Source of the DNA: Elioraea sp. Yellowstone | Lineage (GTDB): Bacteria > Pseudomonadota > Alphaproteobacteria > Acetobacterales > Acetobacteraceae | NCBI RefSeq assembly: GCF_006704265.1 | Contig: NZ_VIKA01000001.1 | Span: 1 to 64,000, forward strand | Direction of reading: 5' to 3' | DNA: 64,000 bases | Shown: positions 55,924 through 64,000 of the stretch, in pieces | Position numbering within the stretch: the stretch's first letter is position 1 | Layout: every line of letters begins with the position of its first letter | Notes under the pieces: generated by a model | The model's database searches: none | The model's input: the letters and a program-made list of their open reading frames with translations, nothing else | Told to the model about the DNA's origin: nothing | Position numbers and translations under genes: made by a program

Positions 55924-57771
55924 ATGACCACCACGCGAGGAGAGAGCCATCGCAGCCCGCTGCTGGCGGTGCTGCCCTTCGCCGCGCCCGGGGTGAGCGG
56001 GACGGATGCGCTGATCGCCCAGGGGCTGCACGAGGATGTCTGCGGCGAGCTCTCGCGGTTCCGCGCCTTCGCCGTGATCTCGCCGACCTCGGCCGCTTCG
56101 GTCGCCGACCGTGCAGATACCGAGATCGGCGCCGCACTCGGTGCGACGCATGTGCTGCGCGGCCGGCTGCGGCGTGCCGGGGAGTTGCTGGAGGTCTCGG
56201 CGAGCCTCAGCGACTGCGCGGACGCGCGGCACCTCTGGACGGAGCGGCTCGCCGCGCCGGCGGAGGCGTTCTTCGCGCTGCAGGAGGGCATCGTGGCCCG
56301 GATCGCCGCCACCCTGGCCGCGCAGCTGGAGGAGACCGTTCTGGCCGAGGCGCGCCGGCGCCCGACCGAGAGCCTCGCCGCCTATGCGCTGACCGTGCGC
56401 GGGCTCGCCAAGCTGCGCGAGGCCACGCTCGCGGCCGACGGGGAGGCGCGCGGCCTGTTCACGCGTGCGCTCGAGCTCGACCCCACCTATGCGCGTGCGC
56501 ATGGCGGCATGGCGCTGTCCTACTTCAATGAATGGAGCTGTGCCTTCTGGACGCGGTTCTACGACAATGCATGCTTGGCCTATGCCCACGCGCATCGCGC
56601 GCTCGGCCTTGATGATCGCGATGCGATGCTGCACCTCGTGATCGCCAAGGTGCAGCTGTTCCGGCGCGAATACGAGCAGGCGTCATGGTATCTCGACCGG
56701 GCCCTTGCGCTCTCCCCGAACGATGCGGATCTGCTGGTCCAGATCGCGAACGCCGAGACCTTCCTCGGGCGGCCGGAGGCGGCGGTCGCGCACATCGCGA
56801 AGGCGATGCGACTCAATCCCTACCATCCGAACATCTACTACATCCATGCCGCGATGGCGCATCTGTTCGCGGGCGACGTCGCGACCGCGCTCGCGTTCGG
56901 TGCTCGGAACGACGGCCTGCCCTTCGTCGATGCACCGGCGTTCCTGGCGATCGCCTATGCCCATGCCGGGCGGATGGAGGAGGGGCTGCGCGCGCTCGCC
57001 GAGTACCGCGCGGCGTTCCGTGAGCGCATCACCTTCGACCGCGAGCCGGCGCCGGGCGAGCCCGCGCGCTGGATGCTGGAGATCAACCCGTTCCGGCGCG
57101 CGCAGGACGTCGCGCTGCTGCGCGAGGGGTTCCGACTGCTCGGCGAGCCGATCGACGCGCCCGGGCCCGTGGTGTTGCCGGTGCTGGCCGATGCGCCGGA
57201 CCTGTCCGGCCCGGTGGCCGAGCCGCTGCTCGCGCGTGCGGGCGAGGGCTGGATCGCGGACTACGAAGGGCGGCGCGCGGTGCTGCCCGATCTCAAGGGC
57301 CTGCACGACATCCGCCGCTTGCTCGATCGGCCGGGGGAGGAGATCCACTGCCTCGATCTCGCTGGCCGCGAGGATGACGCGTTCCGAGGCGAGGCCGTGC
57401 TGGACGATGCTGCGCGCCAGTCACTCAAGGAGCGCATCCGAGACCTGCAGCAGGAGATCGCTGAGGCGGAGGACATGAACGATCCTGGCCGGGCGGAGCG
57501 GGCGCGCGCGGAACTCGAGCGGTTGATCGAGATGCTGTCCAAGGCGCTGGGTCTGGGCGGGCGCGGACGGCTTCTCGGCGACGCGGCCGAGCGCGCGCGC
57601 ACCGCCGTCACTTGGCGCATCCGCCACGCGGTGCGGCGGATCGAGGCGGCGCACCCGGACCTGGGACGCCATCTCGCCAACAGCCTGCGCACCGGGCTGT
57701 TCTGCGTCTATCGGCCGGAACGGGCGCTGCGCTGGCGCTTCGAGGAGCACACGACGGCGTCGCCCGCCTGA
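55924..57771 (+). CDS. TolB-like/TPR protein with a conserved C-terminal domain, lacking an effector domain
   Basis: A 615-residue protein. Residues about 13-110 form the TolB-like N-terminal domain seen in adenylate cyclases and CadC-like regulators (LLAVLPFAAPG, DALIAQGLHEDVCGELSRF, THVLRGRLRR). TPR helices follow (about 150-370), for example GLFTRALELDPTYARAHGG and YLDRALALSPNDADLLVQI. After an acidic coiled coil (about 498-540) comes a domain ending IEAAHPDLGRHLANSLRTG, with FCVYRP. No cyclase or DNA-binding domain precedes the TolB part, so it looks like a sensory or scaffold module without its usual output. GAAAGG supports ATG 55924. Confidence 0.82.
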   Translation: MTTTRGESHRSPLLAVLPFAAPGVSGTDALIAQGLHEDVCGELSRFRAFAVISPTSAASVADRADTEIGAALGATHVLRGRLRRAGELLEVSASLSDCADARHLWTERLAAPAEAFFALQEGIVARIAATLAAQLEETVLAEARRRPTESLAAYALTVRGLAKLREATLAADGEARGLFTRALELDPTYARAHGGMALSYFNEWSCAFWTRFYDNACLAYAHAHRALGLDDRDAMLHLVIAKVQLFRREYEQASWYLDRALALSPNDADLLVQIANAETFLGRPEAAVAHIAKAMRLNPYHPNIYYIHAAMAHLFAGDVATALAFGARNDGLPFVDAPAFLAIAYAHAGRMEEGLRALAEYRAAFRERITFDREPAPGEPARWMLEINPFRRAQDVALLREGFRLLGEPIDAPGPVVLPVLADAPDLSGPVAEPLLARAGEGWIADYEGRRAVLPDLKGLHDIRRLLDRPGEEIHCLDLAGREDDAFRGEAVLDDAARQSLKERIRDLQQEIAEAEDMNDPGRAERARAELERLIEMLSKALGLGGRGRLLGDAAERARTAVTWRIRHAVRRIEAAHPDLGRHLANSLRTGLFCVYRPERALRWRFEEHTTASPA

Positions 57772-57838
57772 CGCGCGCTCGGCAGGCTGAGCGATCGTGA
57801 AAGAGCCGGGAGAGCAACGAGGCCCCGGCGCGGACGGC

Positions 57839-59044
57839 CTACCCGGGCTTGCCGTCCGGCCGCGGCGTGAGCAGCATCGGCGCGAAGGCGACGAGATAGA
57901 GCGCAAACGCCGCGATCCAGGCCGCGCCGGCGACCGCGAGCGCGGCCGCGTAAGGCATGAGCTCTCCCCCGAAGGCGCGCGCGAGTGCGGCGATCGGGAT
58001 CAGCACGTAGGCCGCGACCGCGAGCGGCGGCGCGACGAGATCGCGCCCGGTGTGGCCGAGCGTGGCCCGCGTCATCACCGCCATGATCATCAGTGCGATC
58101 CCGCCCGCCGCCTGCAGATGCAGCCAGGCAGCCGCCCAGGACATGCCGGCAAGCAGGAACGCGGCCTTGGTGGCGAGCGCTGCCGGCACCAGAAGATAGG
58201 CCAGATGCAGCACCCAGAGGATCGGCTGGCCGAGTGTGGCGAGGCCATGCCAGCGTGCGAGGCGCGCGAGCGTGGCGACGGCGGCGAGTGCGGCGATCAC
58301 GCCGGCGGCAGGCGAGCCCGGCGTCACCAGGTCCCCCAGAACGACGGCGCCGAGCGCGATCATCCCCGCGCGATCGATCCAGGGAAAGGGGGGCGAGTCC
58401 AGCGCAAGGCCGGCGCGCCGCAGAGCGTTCAGCGTGAACGAGGGAACGATCCGCCCCCCGATCAGCCCGACCAGGGCGAGGGCGATGTTGAGCGACAGGA
58501 GCTGACCCGTGGCGAAGGTGTCGTCGGTCCAGCCTGCCACTTCGGCGAGCATCAGCACGTCGCCGCCCCAGAACACCAGGATCAGCGCCGGCGGGCCATA
58601 GAGCCGCGGCGCGCCGGCCTTTACCAGCGCCGGAAGCACGGTGAGCAGCAGGGCGGGCAGCGGCAGGAGCGCGATCGCGGCGGCCGTCGGCACCGGCACG
58701 GGCGAACCCGGCAGCAGCACGAGCCGCGCGGCCAGGAACAGCGTCACCAGCAGGACGAGCGGTCCGCCGGCATAGCCGCGCCGGCCGGTCCAGTTCGGCA
58801 CGGCCGTGAGCACGAAGCCCGAGATCGCCGCGCCGACGAAGCCCGCGATCATCTCGTGCGCGTGCCAGCGCGCGATCGGCAGCGGGCCATCGGGCAGCAC
58901 CGCGCCGTGCAGCGCGGCGATCCAGACCAGCATCGCGATCACCGCCCAGACCCCGGCGAACAGGAAGAAGGGGCGGAAGCCGTGGCGGAACAGGGCGATG
59001 CTCGGCCCGGCGTCGCGACGACGGAGTTGCTCAACGGCGATCAT
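57839..59044 (-). CDS. nnrS: NnrS-family heme/copper membrane protein
   Basis: A 401-residue protein with about 12 membrane helices. FRHGFRPFFLFAGVWAVIAM near the N-terminus, RWHAHEMIAGFVGAAISGF and MTRATLGHTGRDL are the NnrS hallmarks; their histidines probably bind heme. NnrS proteins relieve nitric-oxide-derived iron stress during nitrate respiration. The start at 59044 overlaps the carbonic anhydrase end by 14 bp, making it the last gene of the nar operon. Confidence 0.93.
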   Translation of the reverse strand: MIAVEQLRRRDAGPSIALFRHGFRPFFLFAGVWAVIAMLVWIAALHGAVLPDGPLPIARWHAHEMIAGFVGAAISGFVLTAVPNWTGRRGYAGGPLVLLVTLFLAARLVLLPGSPVPVPTAAAIALLPLPALLLTVLPALVKAGAPRLYGPPALILVFWGGDVLMLAEVAGWTDDTFATGQLLSLNIALALVGLIGGRIVPSFTLNALRRAGLALDSPPFPWIDRAGMIALGAVVLGDLVTPGSPAAGVIAALAAVATLARLARWHGLATLGQPILWVLHLAYLLVPAALATKAAFLLAGMSWAAAWLHLQAAGGIALMIMAVMTRATLGHTGRDLVAPPLAVAAYVLIPIAALARAFGGELMPYAAALAVAGAAWIAAFALYLVAFAPMLLTPRPDGKPG

Positions 59045-59726
59045 GGCATCCCCCCACCGCTGCGCGGGGCAGCCCGGCCGCGTCGATCTGGCGGAACGGT
59101 CCATGCGGGCTCTCGGCGGCCATCAGCACACCCCAAGTGAAGTCGAAGTACCAGCCGTGCAGCGCGAGCCGGTCGGCCGCAACCCGCTCGGCGATCCAGG
59201 GATAGGTCATCAGGTTGCGGAGGGAGACGAGCACCGAGGCCCGCTCAGCGTAGCGGGCGAGCAGTGCGGGCTCGGCTTCCGTCACCAGGCTGCGCACCTC
59301 CTCGCGTGCCTCGGCCAGCAGCCCGACCCAACGCCCCATGAACTCGAAGCGCGGGTCGGCATCGCCATACTCCATGAGGCTGCGAACGCCGCCGCACATC
59401 GCATGGCCCAGCACGACGATATGGCCGACCTCGAGTCCCTTGACGCCGAACTCGAGCGCCGCCGAGACGCCGGCGAGCCGCCCATCCGGCATGTAGGGCG
59501 GCACGAGCGCGGCGACGTTGCGGATCACAAACAGATCGCCCGGTCCCGAGTCGGTAATCATGTGCGGGTCGGCACGGCTGTCACAGCAGCCGACCACCAT
59601 CACCTGCGGTCGCTGGCCCTCCCAGACGAGCTGATCGAACAGCGAGTGGTCGGTCTCGAAATAGGCGGCGCGAAAGCGCTCGAAGCCCTGCACCAGGCGG
59701 GTGAGCGCGGCATCGGGCGTGGTCAC
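59031..59726 (-). CDS. Beta-class carbonic anhydrase
   Basis: A 231-residue zinc enzyme that interconverts CO2 and bicarbonate. Ligands are C47 (VVGCCDSRADPHM, with the D49-R51 dyad), H108 and C111 (VVLGHAMCGG). GTG 59726 overlaps the ppiC stop in a GTGA junction; the longer frame upstream lies inside ppiC. Its place inside a nar operon is unusual. It might keep local pH or bicarbonate steady during nitrate respiration, but that is inference. Confidence 0.92.
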   Translation of the reverse strand: MTTPDAALTRLVQGFERFRAAYFETDHSLFDQLVWEGQRPQVMVVGCCDSRADPHMITDSGPGDLFVIRNVAALVPPYMPDGRLAGVSAALEFGVKGLEVGHIVVLGHAMCGGVRSLMEYGDADPRFEFMGRWVGLLAEAREEVRSLVTEAEPALLARYAERASVLVSLRNLMTYPWIAERVAADRLALHGWYFDFTWGVLMAAESPHGPFRQIDAAGLPRAAVGGCHDRR

Positions 59727-60499
59727 TGCACCAAAGGCGTGGCAGCCCCTTCGAGTTCGATCCCCTCGATCCGCGCGCGGCCCGCGAGCACGGCGATGAA
59801 CTGGTGCACCGCACGGCGCCAGGAGGCATCGTGCAGGTAGCGCGCGACGGTGTCGCGCACGGCCTCGAAGGGCAGCTCGCACGGCTCGGCACGCTCGTGC
59901 AGCCAGAGGATGTGCATGCCGTAGCGGCTCTTCACCACCACCGGGCAGATCTGTCCGGGTGCGAGCGCGGCGAGGAAGGTCTCCACCTCCGGCACCAGGC
60001 TGCCGCGCGTCACCTGGCCGAGCCGGCCCCCGTCCTTGCCTGAGGGGCAGGCGGAATGTGCCTCAGCGAGCGGCGCGAAAAGCTCGCGGTCGGCCAGCAC
60101 CTGCGCGAGCAGCTCCTGCGCGCGCGCCTCGGCCGCCGCGCGCGCCTCCGTGTCCCCGGGATCGGCCGCGATCAGGATGTGGCTCGCCTCCCAGATCTCC
60201 CTGGTGCGGAAGCGGCTGCGGTTGGCCTCGTACCAGCGGCGCAGCGTCGCCTCGTCGGCCTCGGGCACCGTGATCGCCTGCTCGAGCAGCGCCTCGATCA
60301 TCGCCTCCTCGGGCAGGAGATCGCCGTCGGGCCCGGCCACGATGCCGCGCGCCTCGGCCTCGTCGAGCAGCAGCCGGCGGACGACCAGCGCGCGCGCCGC
60401 CTCCTGCCACGCTGCTTCCACGGAGGGCGCGGGATGGTGTTGCATCTCGGCGGCGATCTCGTGCTCGCCGATCACGGTGTCGTTGACACGGACGATCAT
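59723..60499 (-). CDS. PpiC/parvulin-type peptidyl-prolyl isomerase (nar operon)
   Basis: A 258-residue NifM-like protein. An N-terminal helical region (about 1-110) leads to the parvulin domain: ASHILIAADPGDTEARAAA, FAPLAEAHSACPSGKDGGRLG and VVKSRYGMHILWLHER. No signal peptide is seen. PpiC genes directly after narI also occur in Pseudomonas nar operons, where they are thought to help fold the reductase. The ATG at 60499 is used; GTG 60508, which overlaps the narI stop in a GTGA junction, is an equal alternative adding three residues. Confidence 0.88.
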   Translation of the reverse strand: MIVRVNDTVIGEHEIAAEMQHHPAPSVEAAWQEAARALVVRRLLLDEAEARGIVAGPDGDLLPEEAMIEALLEQAITVPEADEATLRRWYEANRSRFRTREIWEASHILIAADPGDTEARAAAEARAQELLAQVLADRELFAPLAEAHSACPSGKDGGRLGQVTRGSLVPEVETFLAALAPGQICPVVVKSRYGMHILWLHERAEPCELPFEAVRDTVARYLHDASWRRAVHQFIAVLAGRARIEGIELEGAATPLVQ

Positions 60500-60504
60500 C
60501 GCGC

Positions 60505-61257
60505 TCACTCGGCCGCGGCAGGCCGCGGCGGCGGAACTGGGCCGGGGCGCCGCGTCGCGCCGCCACGCCGCCGTACGATCTGCCAGGAGCGGAACAGATA
60601 CCAGATCGGCGCCGAGAAGATGTGCACGAGCCGCGAGAAGGGTGTGAGCAGGAACAGCGTCATGCCCATCACCAGATGGAGCTGGAACGGCCAGTCGGCG
60701 CCGCGCACGTAGTCGGCCGCGCCGGCCCGGAAGGTGACGATGTGCTGCGCCCAGGTGGAGAGCTGGACCATCATCGAGCCGTCGCGGTGGCCGAGCGAGA
60801 ACGGCAGGGTGATGAGACCGAGGCAGAGCTGCGTCCAGAGCAGGACCAGGATCGCGATGTCGACGCCTGCGCTTGTCCGCCGGATGCGCGGGTCGTAGAG
60901 CCGGCGATGCAGCAGCAGCGTCAGGCCGATGAAGCAGATGGTGCCGAACACGCCGCCCAGCACGATCGCGATCATCTGCTTCTGCTGCACGGTGATCACG
61001 TGCTCGTAGAGCCAGTGCGGGGTGAGCAGGCCGAACAGGTGGCCGAAGAAGATCGCCAGGATGCCGATGTGGAACATGTTCGAGCCCCAGCGGAGCTGGC
61101 GCGCGCGCAGCAGCTGGCTCGAGCCCGACCGCCAGGTGTACTGGTCGCGGTCGAAACGGATCAGGCTGCCGACGAGGAACACGCCGGCGCAGAGATAGGG
61201 GTAGATGCCGAACAGGAAGTCGTGCAGGTAGTCGGTGAAGACATCCCATGCGCCCAT
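60505..61257 (-). CDS. narI: Respiratory nitrate reductase gamma subunit
   Basis: A 250-residue cytochrome b membrane anchor with five helices. It takes electrons from quinol to the NarH clusters. The histidines in LRWGSNMFHIGILAIFFGHL and in QLHLVMGMTLFLLTPFSRLVH (by ends) are the likely heme ligands. GGAGG eight bases upstream sets ATG 61257. It follows narJ by 16 bp. Confidence 0.95.
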   Translation of the reverse strand: MGAWDVFTDYLHDFLFGIYPYLCAGVFLVGSLIRFDRDQYTWRSGSSQLLRARQLRWGSNMFHIGILAIFFGHLFGLLTPHWLYEHVITVQQKQMIAIVLGGVFGTICFIGLTLLLHRRLYDPRIRRTSAGVDIAILVLLWTQLCLGLITLPFSLGHRDGSMMVQLSTWAQHIVTFRAGAADYVRGADWPFQLHLVMGMTLFLLTPFSRLVHIFSAPIWYLFRSWQIVRRRGGATRRPGPVPPPRPAAAE

Positions 61258-61273
61258 GGCGCGATCCTCCGTC

Positions 61274-61963
61274 TCAGCCCTTCGCCGCCGCGCGCGTGGC
61301 ACGCAGCCGCTTGATCATTGCTGCCACCCTGGCCCGCGCGCTCTCGCGGTCAGGATCGTTCCCGGGACCGAAGGTGACCGGCACATCCTCCCACTCCCGG
61401 TCCATCTGCTCAGGGTCGTCGTCCTCGGGGTCGGCCTTCGCCTGCGGCGTCGCGCCGGCTTCCGCCATCGCCGCGGCGATCACCGCGGCATAGGCGCGCG
61501 CATCCGCCGTACCGCGCCCGGCGAGCCGCGCATGCAGCCGGTCGAGGATCGGCAGCGCCTGGCCGAGCAGCTCGCACGCAAGCGCAGGCGGGGCGATCGC
61601 GAGGAACTCGAGGAACAGCGGCAGGTAGTCGGGCAGCTCGTTGGTATCGGGCACGTAGCCCGCCGACTGATAGGCCTCGATCAGCGCCACCATGGCGGGG
61701 CCACGATTGCGCGCATCGCCATGCACGTGCTCGAACAGGTGGAGCGAGCAGGACCGGCCGCGGTCGAACAGCGCCGAGTACGCCTCCTGCCGGTCGAGCA
61801 GGTCACCCATCCCGAGGCGTCGGCAGAGCCTTGCGAGGGCGGCGGCATGGCGCGGCGCGAAGCCCTCCGTGCCGAGCGCGGCCGTGATCTCCGGCAAGGC
61901 GCCGCGCAGCGCCTCGTCGGGGTAGTGCAGCAGCGCCGAGAGGATGCGGAAGCGTCGGTTCAT
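61274..61963 (-). CDS. narJ: Nitrate reductase assembly chaperone
   Basis: A 229-residue TorD/NarJ-family chaperone needed to insert the molybdenum cofactor into NarG before membrane docking; it is not part of the final enzyme. LSALLHYPDEALRGALPEI, SLHLFEHVHGDARNRGPAM and NELPDYLPLFLEFLA are family motifs. The C-terminal 60 residues are acidic. The ATG overlaps the narH stop by four bases. Confidence 0.95.
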   Translation of the reverse strand: MNRRFRILSALLHYPDEALRGALPEITAALGTEGFAPRHAAALARLCRRLGMGDLLDRQEAYSALFDRGRSCSLHLFEHVHGDARNRGPAMVALIEAYQSAGYVPDTNELPDYLPLFLEFLAIAPPALACELLGQALPILDRLHARLAGRGTADARAYAAVIAAAMAEAGATPQAKADPEDDDPEQMDREWEDVPVTFGPGNDPDRESARARVAAMIKRLRATRAAAKG

Positions 61964-63516
61964 CGCGGCTGGTCCTGCTGCTCCACCGCCTCCTCGACCG
62001 GCGGCGGCGCCATCCGCCCCGCCGAGGGGCCGAGCGCCGAGAACAGGTTGCCGACCGTGCGGCCGTCGTAGCAGCCCTGACCGAAGCTGAAGCCGCAGGC
62101 TGATTTCAGGTCGAAGGCGTTCTCGGCGTATTCGCGGTGCGTCGAGGGGATGACGTAGCGATCCTCGTAGTTGGCGATCGCGAGCGTGCGGTACATGTCA
62201 TCCACCTGCGCCTGGGATAGGCCGACCGCGTCCAGCACCGCGGTATTGCACCGGCCCTCCACCGTGCGGTCGCGCATGTGGATCCGCATCGCGAACATCC
62301 GCTGCAGCGCGTGGACGATCGGTGCTTCCGCCCCCGCGGTCAGCAGGTTGGCAAGATAGCGCACGGGGATGCGCAAACTGGCGATGTCCGGCAGCCCGTC
62401 CTTCCAGCCGACATGCCCGGCCTCGATCGCCGACTGCACGGGGCTCAGCGGCGGCACGTACCAGACCATCGGCAGGGTGCGATACTCCGGGTGCAGCGGG
62501 AACGCGATCCTCCAGTCGATGCACATCTTGTAGGTCGGGCTGCGGCGCGCCGCCTCCAGCCACGCCTCCGGCACGCCATCGGCGCGCGCCTGCGCGATCA
62601 CCGCCGGATCGTGCGGGTCGAGGAAGATGTCGAGCTGGGCGCGGTAGAGATGCTGCTCGTTCTCGACCGATGCCGCCTCCGCGATCCGGTCGGCGTCGTA
62701 GAGCAGCACGCCGAGATAGCGGATGCGGCCCACGCAGGTCTCGGAGCAGACCGTGGGTTCGCCCGCCTCGATGCGCGGGTAGCAGAAGATGCACTTCTCG
62801 GCCTTTCCCGACTGCCAGTTGTAGTAGATCTTCTTGTACGGGCAGCCCGAGACGCACATGCGCCAGCCGCGGCACTTCTCCTGGTCGATCAGGACGATGC
62901 CGTCCTCCTCGCGCTTGTAGATCGAGCCCGAGGGGCAGGAGGCGACGCAGGACGGGTTGAGGCAGTGCTCGCAGAGCCGGGGGAGGTAGAACATGAAGGT
63001 GTTCTCGAACTGCCCGTAGATCTCCTTCTGCACCCCCTCGAAGTTGTAGTCCTGTGAGCGCTTGCGGAACTCCGTGCCCAGGATCTCCTCCCAGTTCGGG
63101 CCCCATTTGATCTCCATGCGCTCGCCGGTGATCAGGCTGACAGGACGCGCGACCGGCATCGCCTCGCTCTCCGGTGCGGTCTGCAGGTGCGTGTAGTCGA
63201 AGGTGAAGGGCTCGTAGTAATCGTCGATCTCCGGCATCGCGGGGTTGGCGAAGATGTTCGCCAGGATCCGCCACTTGCCGCCCTGGCGCGGCACGATCCT
63301 GCCGTTCGCCTTGCGCTTCCAGCCGCCCTTCCAGCGGTTCTGGTTCTCCCAATCCTTCGGGTAGCCGATGCCGGGCTTGGTCTCGACGTTGTTGAACCAG
63401 GCGTATTCGACTCCCTCGCGGCTGGTCCAGACCTGCTTGCAGGTGACCGAGCAGGTGTGGCAGCCGATGCACTTGTCGAGGTTCAGCACCATCGCGATCT
63501 GGGCGCGGACCTTCAT
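61960..63516 (-). CDS. narH: Respiratory nitrate reductase beta subunit
   Basis: A 518-residue electron-transfer subunit with four iron-sulfur clusters. Cysteine groups are CIGCHTCSVTCKQVW (about 16-30), CEHCLNPSCVASCPSG, CRGWRMCVSGCPYKKI and, further on, KCIFCYPRIE with CSETCVGRIRYLG. The Trp in CRGWRMC replaces a cysteine and marks the 3Fe-4S cluster, as in E. coli NarH. It passes electrons from NarI to NarG on the cytoplasmic face. Start and length are normal. Confidence 0.98.
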   Translation of the reverse strand: MKVRAQIAMVLNLDKCIGCHTCSVTCKQVWTSREGVEYAWFNNVETKPGIGYPKDWENQNRWKGGWKRKANGRIVPRQGGKWRILANIFANPAMPEIDDYYEPFTFDYTHLQTAPESEAMPVARPVSLITGERMEIKWGPNWEEILGTEFRKRSQDYNFEGVQKEIYGQFENTFMFYLPRLCEHCLNPSCVASCPSGSIYKREEDGIVLIDQEKCRGWRMCVSGCPYKKIYYNWQSGKAEKCIFCYPRIEAGEPTVCSETCVGRIRYLGVLLYDADRIAEAASVENEQHLYRAQLDIFLDPHDPAVIAQARADGVPEAWLEAARRSPTYKMCIDWRIAFPLHPEYRTLPMVWYVPPLSPVQSAIEAGHVGWKDGLPDIASLRIPVRYLANLLTAGAEAPIVHALQRMFAMRIHMRDRTVEGRCNTAVLDAVGLSQAQVDDMYRTLAIANYEDRYVIPSTHREYAENAFDLKSACGFSFGQGCYDGRTVGNLFSALGPSAGRMAPPPVEEAVEQQDQPR

Positions 63517-63539
63517 GGCTGTTCTCCCTCTCGCCCGCT

Positions 63540-64000
63540 CTACTCGGCCGCCTTCAGGTCGGCCGCCTGGTGCGTCACGCGCGGCCCGTCCAGCCAGGCG
63601 ACCTTCGCCATCTTGCGCACGATCACGAACTCGTCGCGGTTGGTGCCGATCGTGCCATAGTAGTTGAAGCCCCAGGCCTGTTGCGCATAGCCGCCGATCA
63701 TGTGGGTCGGCTTGACCACCGTACGGGTGACGCTGTTGTGGATGCCGCCGCGCGCACGCGTGATCTCGCTGCCCGGCACGTTCACGATCTTTTCCTGCGC
63801 GTGGTACATCATGATCATGCCCTTGGGCACGCGCTGGGAAACCACCGCGCGGGCGCAGAGCGCGCCGTTCAGGTTGAAGGCCTCGACCCAGTCGTTGTCC
63901 TCGATCCCGGCCTCCTTCGCGTCCACCTCCGAGATCCAGACGATCGGTCCGCCGCGCGAGAGCGTCAGCATGATCAGGTTGTCGGTGTAGACCGAGTGGA
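63540..64000 (-). CDS. narG: Respiratory nitrate reductase alpha subunit, C-terminal fragment
   Basis: Only the last 153 codons lie in the window; the frame is open to the right edge. The molybdopterin-dinucleotide binding domain is clear: LMLTLSRGGP-type start (LTLSRGGPIVWISEVDAKEA), NDWVEAFNLNGALCARAVV, MYHAQEKIVNVPGSEIT and GGIHNSVTRTVVKPTHMIGG. It reduces nitrate to nitrite in the cytoplasm at the membrane. narH follows 23 bp downstream. The nar promoter and any narK lie outside the window. Confidence 0.96.
   Translation of the reverse strand, partial: HSVYTDNLIMLTLSRGGPIVWISEVDAKEAGIEDNDWVEAFNLNGALCARAVVSQRVPKGMIMMYHAQEKIVNVPGSEITRARGGIHNSVTRTVVKPTHMIGGYAQQAWGFNYYGTIGTNRDEFVIVRKMAKVAWLDGPRVTHQAADLKAAE

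Overview
The window is a GC-rich, gene-dense bacterial chromosome segment that reads as an alphaproteobacterium, most likely Rhodospirillales and perhaps Acetobacteraceae. This rests on gene order (hisZ-purA; an Rrf2-sufBCDSUTA operon; yajC near Mth938-domain and NDUFAF6-like genes), protein style and the abundance of solute-binding transport systems. The assignment is inference; no rRNA or tRNA gene was seen. No phage, transposase, CRISPR array or plasmid signature was found.

Region 1 (1-9.2 kb): hisZ and purA, followed on the same strand by a protein kinase-fold protein with degenerate catalytic motifs that runs off the left edge. Next come a MarR-EmrA-EmrB type efflux operon, rpe, and a convergent gph.

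Region 2 (9.2-16.8 kb): a complete SUF iron-sulfur cluster operon. It is headed by an Rrf2-type regulator with a near-perfect palindrome in front of it and ends at a hairpin terminator. A Crp/Fnr-family regulator and a small membrane protein follow. A CRP-like GTGA-N6-TCAC palindrome lies on the regulator's stop codon.

Region 3 (16.8-45.8 kb): a catabolic and transport region. It holds two M81 (MlrC-like) metallopeptidases, an orphan molybdenum hydroxylase large subunit, orphan ABC and Bug-type binding proteins, a beta-oxidation trio (FadJ-like plus two different acyl-CoA dehydrogenases), and an M81/dipeptide-ABC/SelA-like PLP-enzyme operon flanked by an aspartoacylase-like enzyme and an M20 hydrolase. 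It also holds a glycosyltransferase/small flippase-like/methyltransferase set, a MaoC-like hydratase, a TAXI-type TRAP transporter, and a VOC/MarR divergent pair.

Region 4 (46-51.3 kb): yajC without secDF, homologues of the mitochondrial complex I assembly factors NDUFAF3 and NDUFAF6, a PCu(A)C copper chaperone, Fe-type superoxide dismutase, and a divergent ATP-grasp ligase/Lrp pair.

Region 5 (51.3-57.8 kb): an undescribed-looking cluster. Four genes on the minus strand (TTC38-like repeat protein, DsrE-like protein, alpha/beta hydrolase, secreted TPR protein) face a TolB-domain/TPR protein across a promoter region with two inverted repeats.

Region 6 (57.8-64 kb): a respiratory nitrate reductase operon, narG(partial)-narH-narJ-narI-ppiC-beta-carbonic anhydrase-nnrS, with most genes overlapping or closely spaced. 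The best candidates for new biology are the TPR/TolB cluster, the M81-ABC-SelA-like operon, the pseudokinase behind purA, and the carbonic anhydrase embedded in the nar operon.
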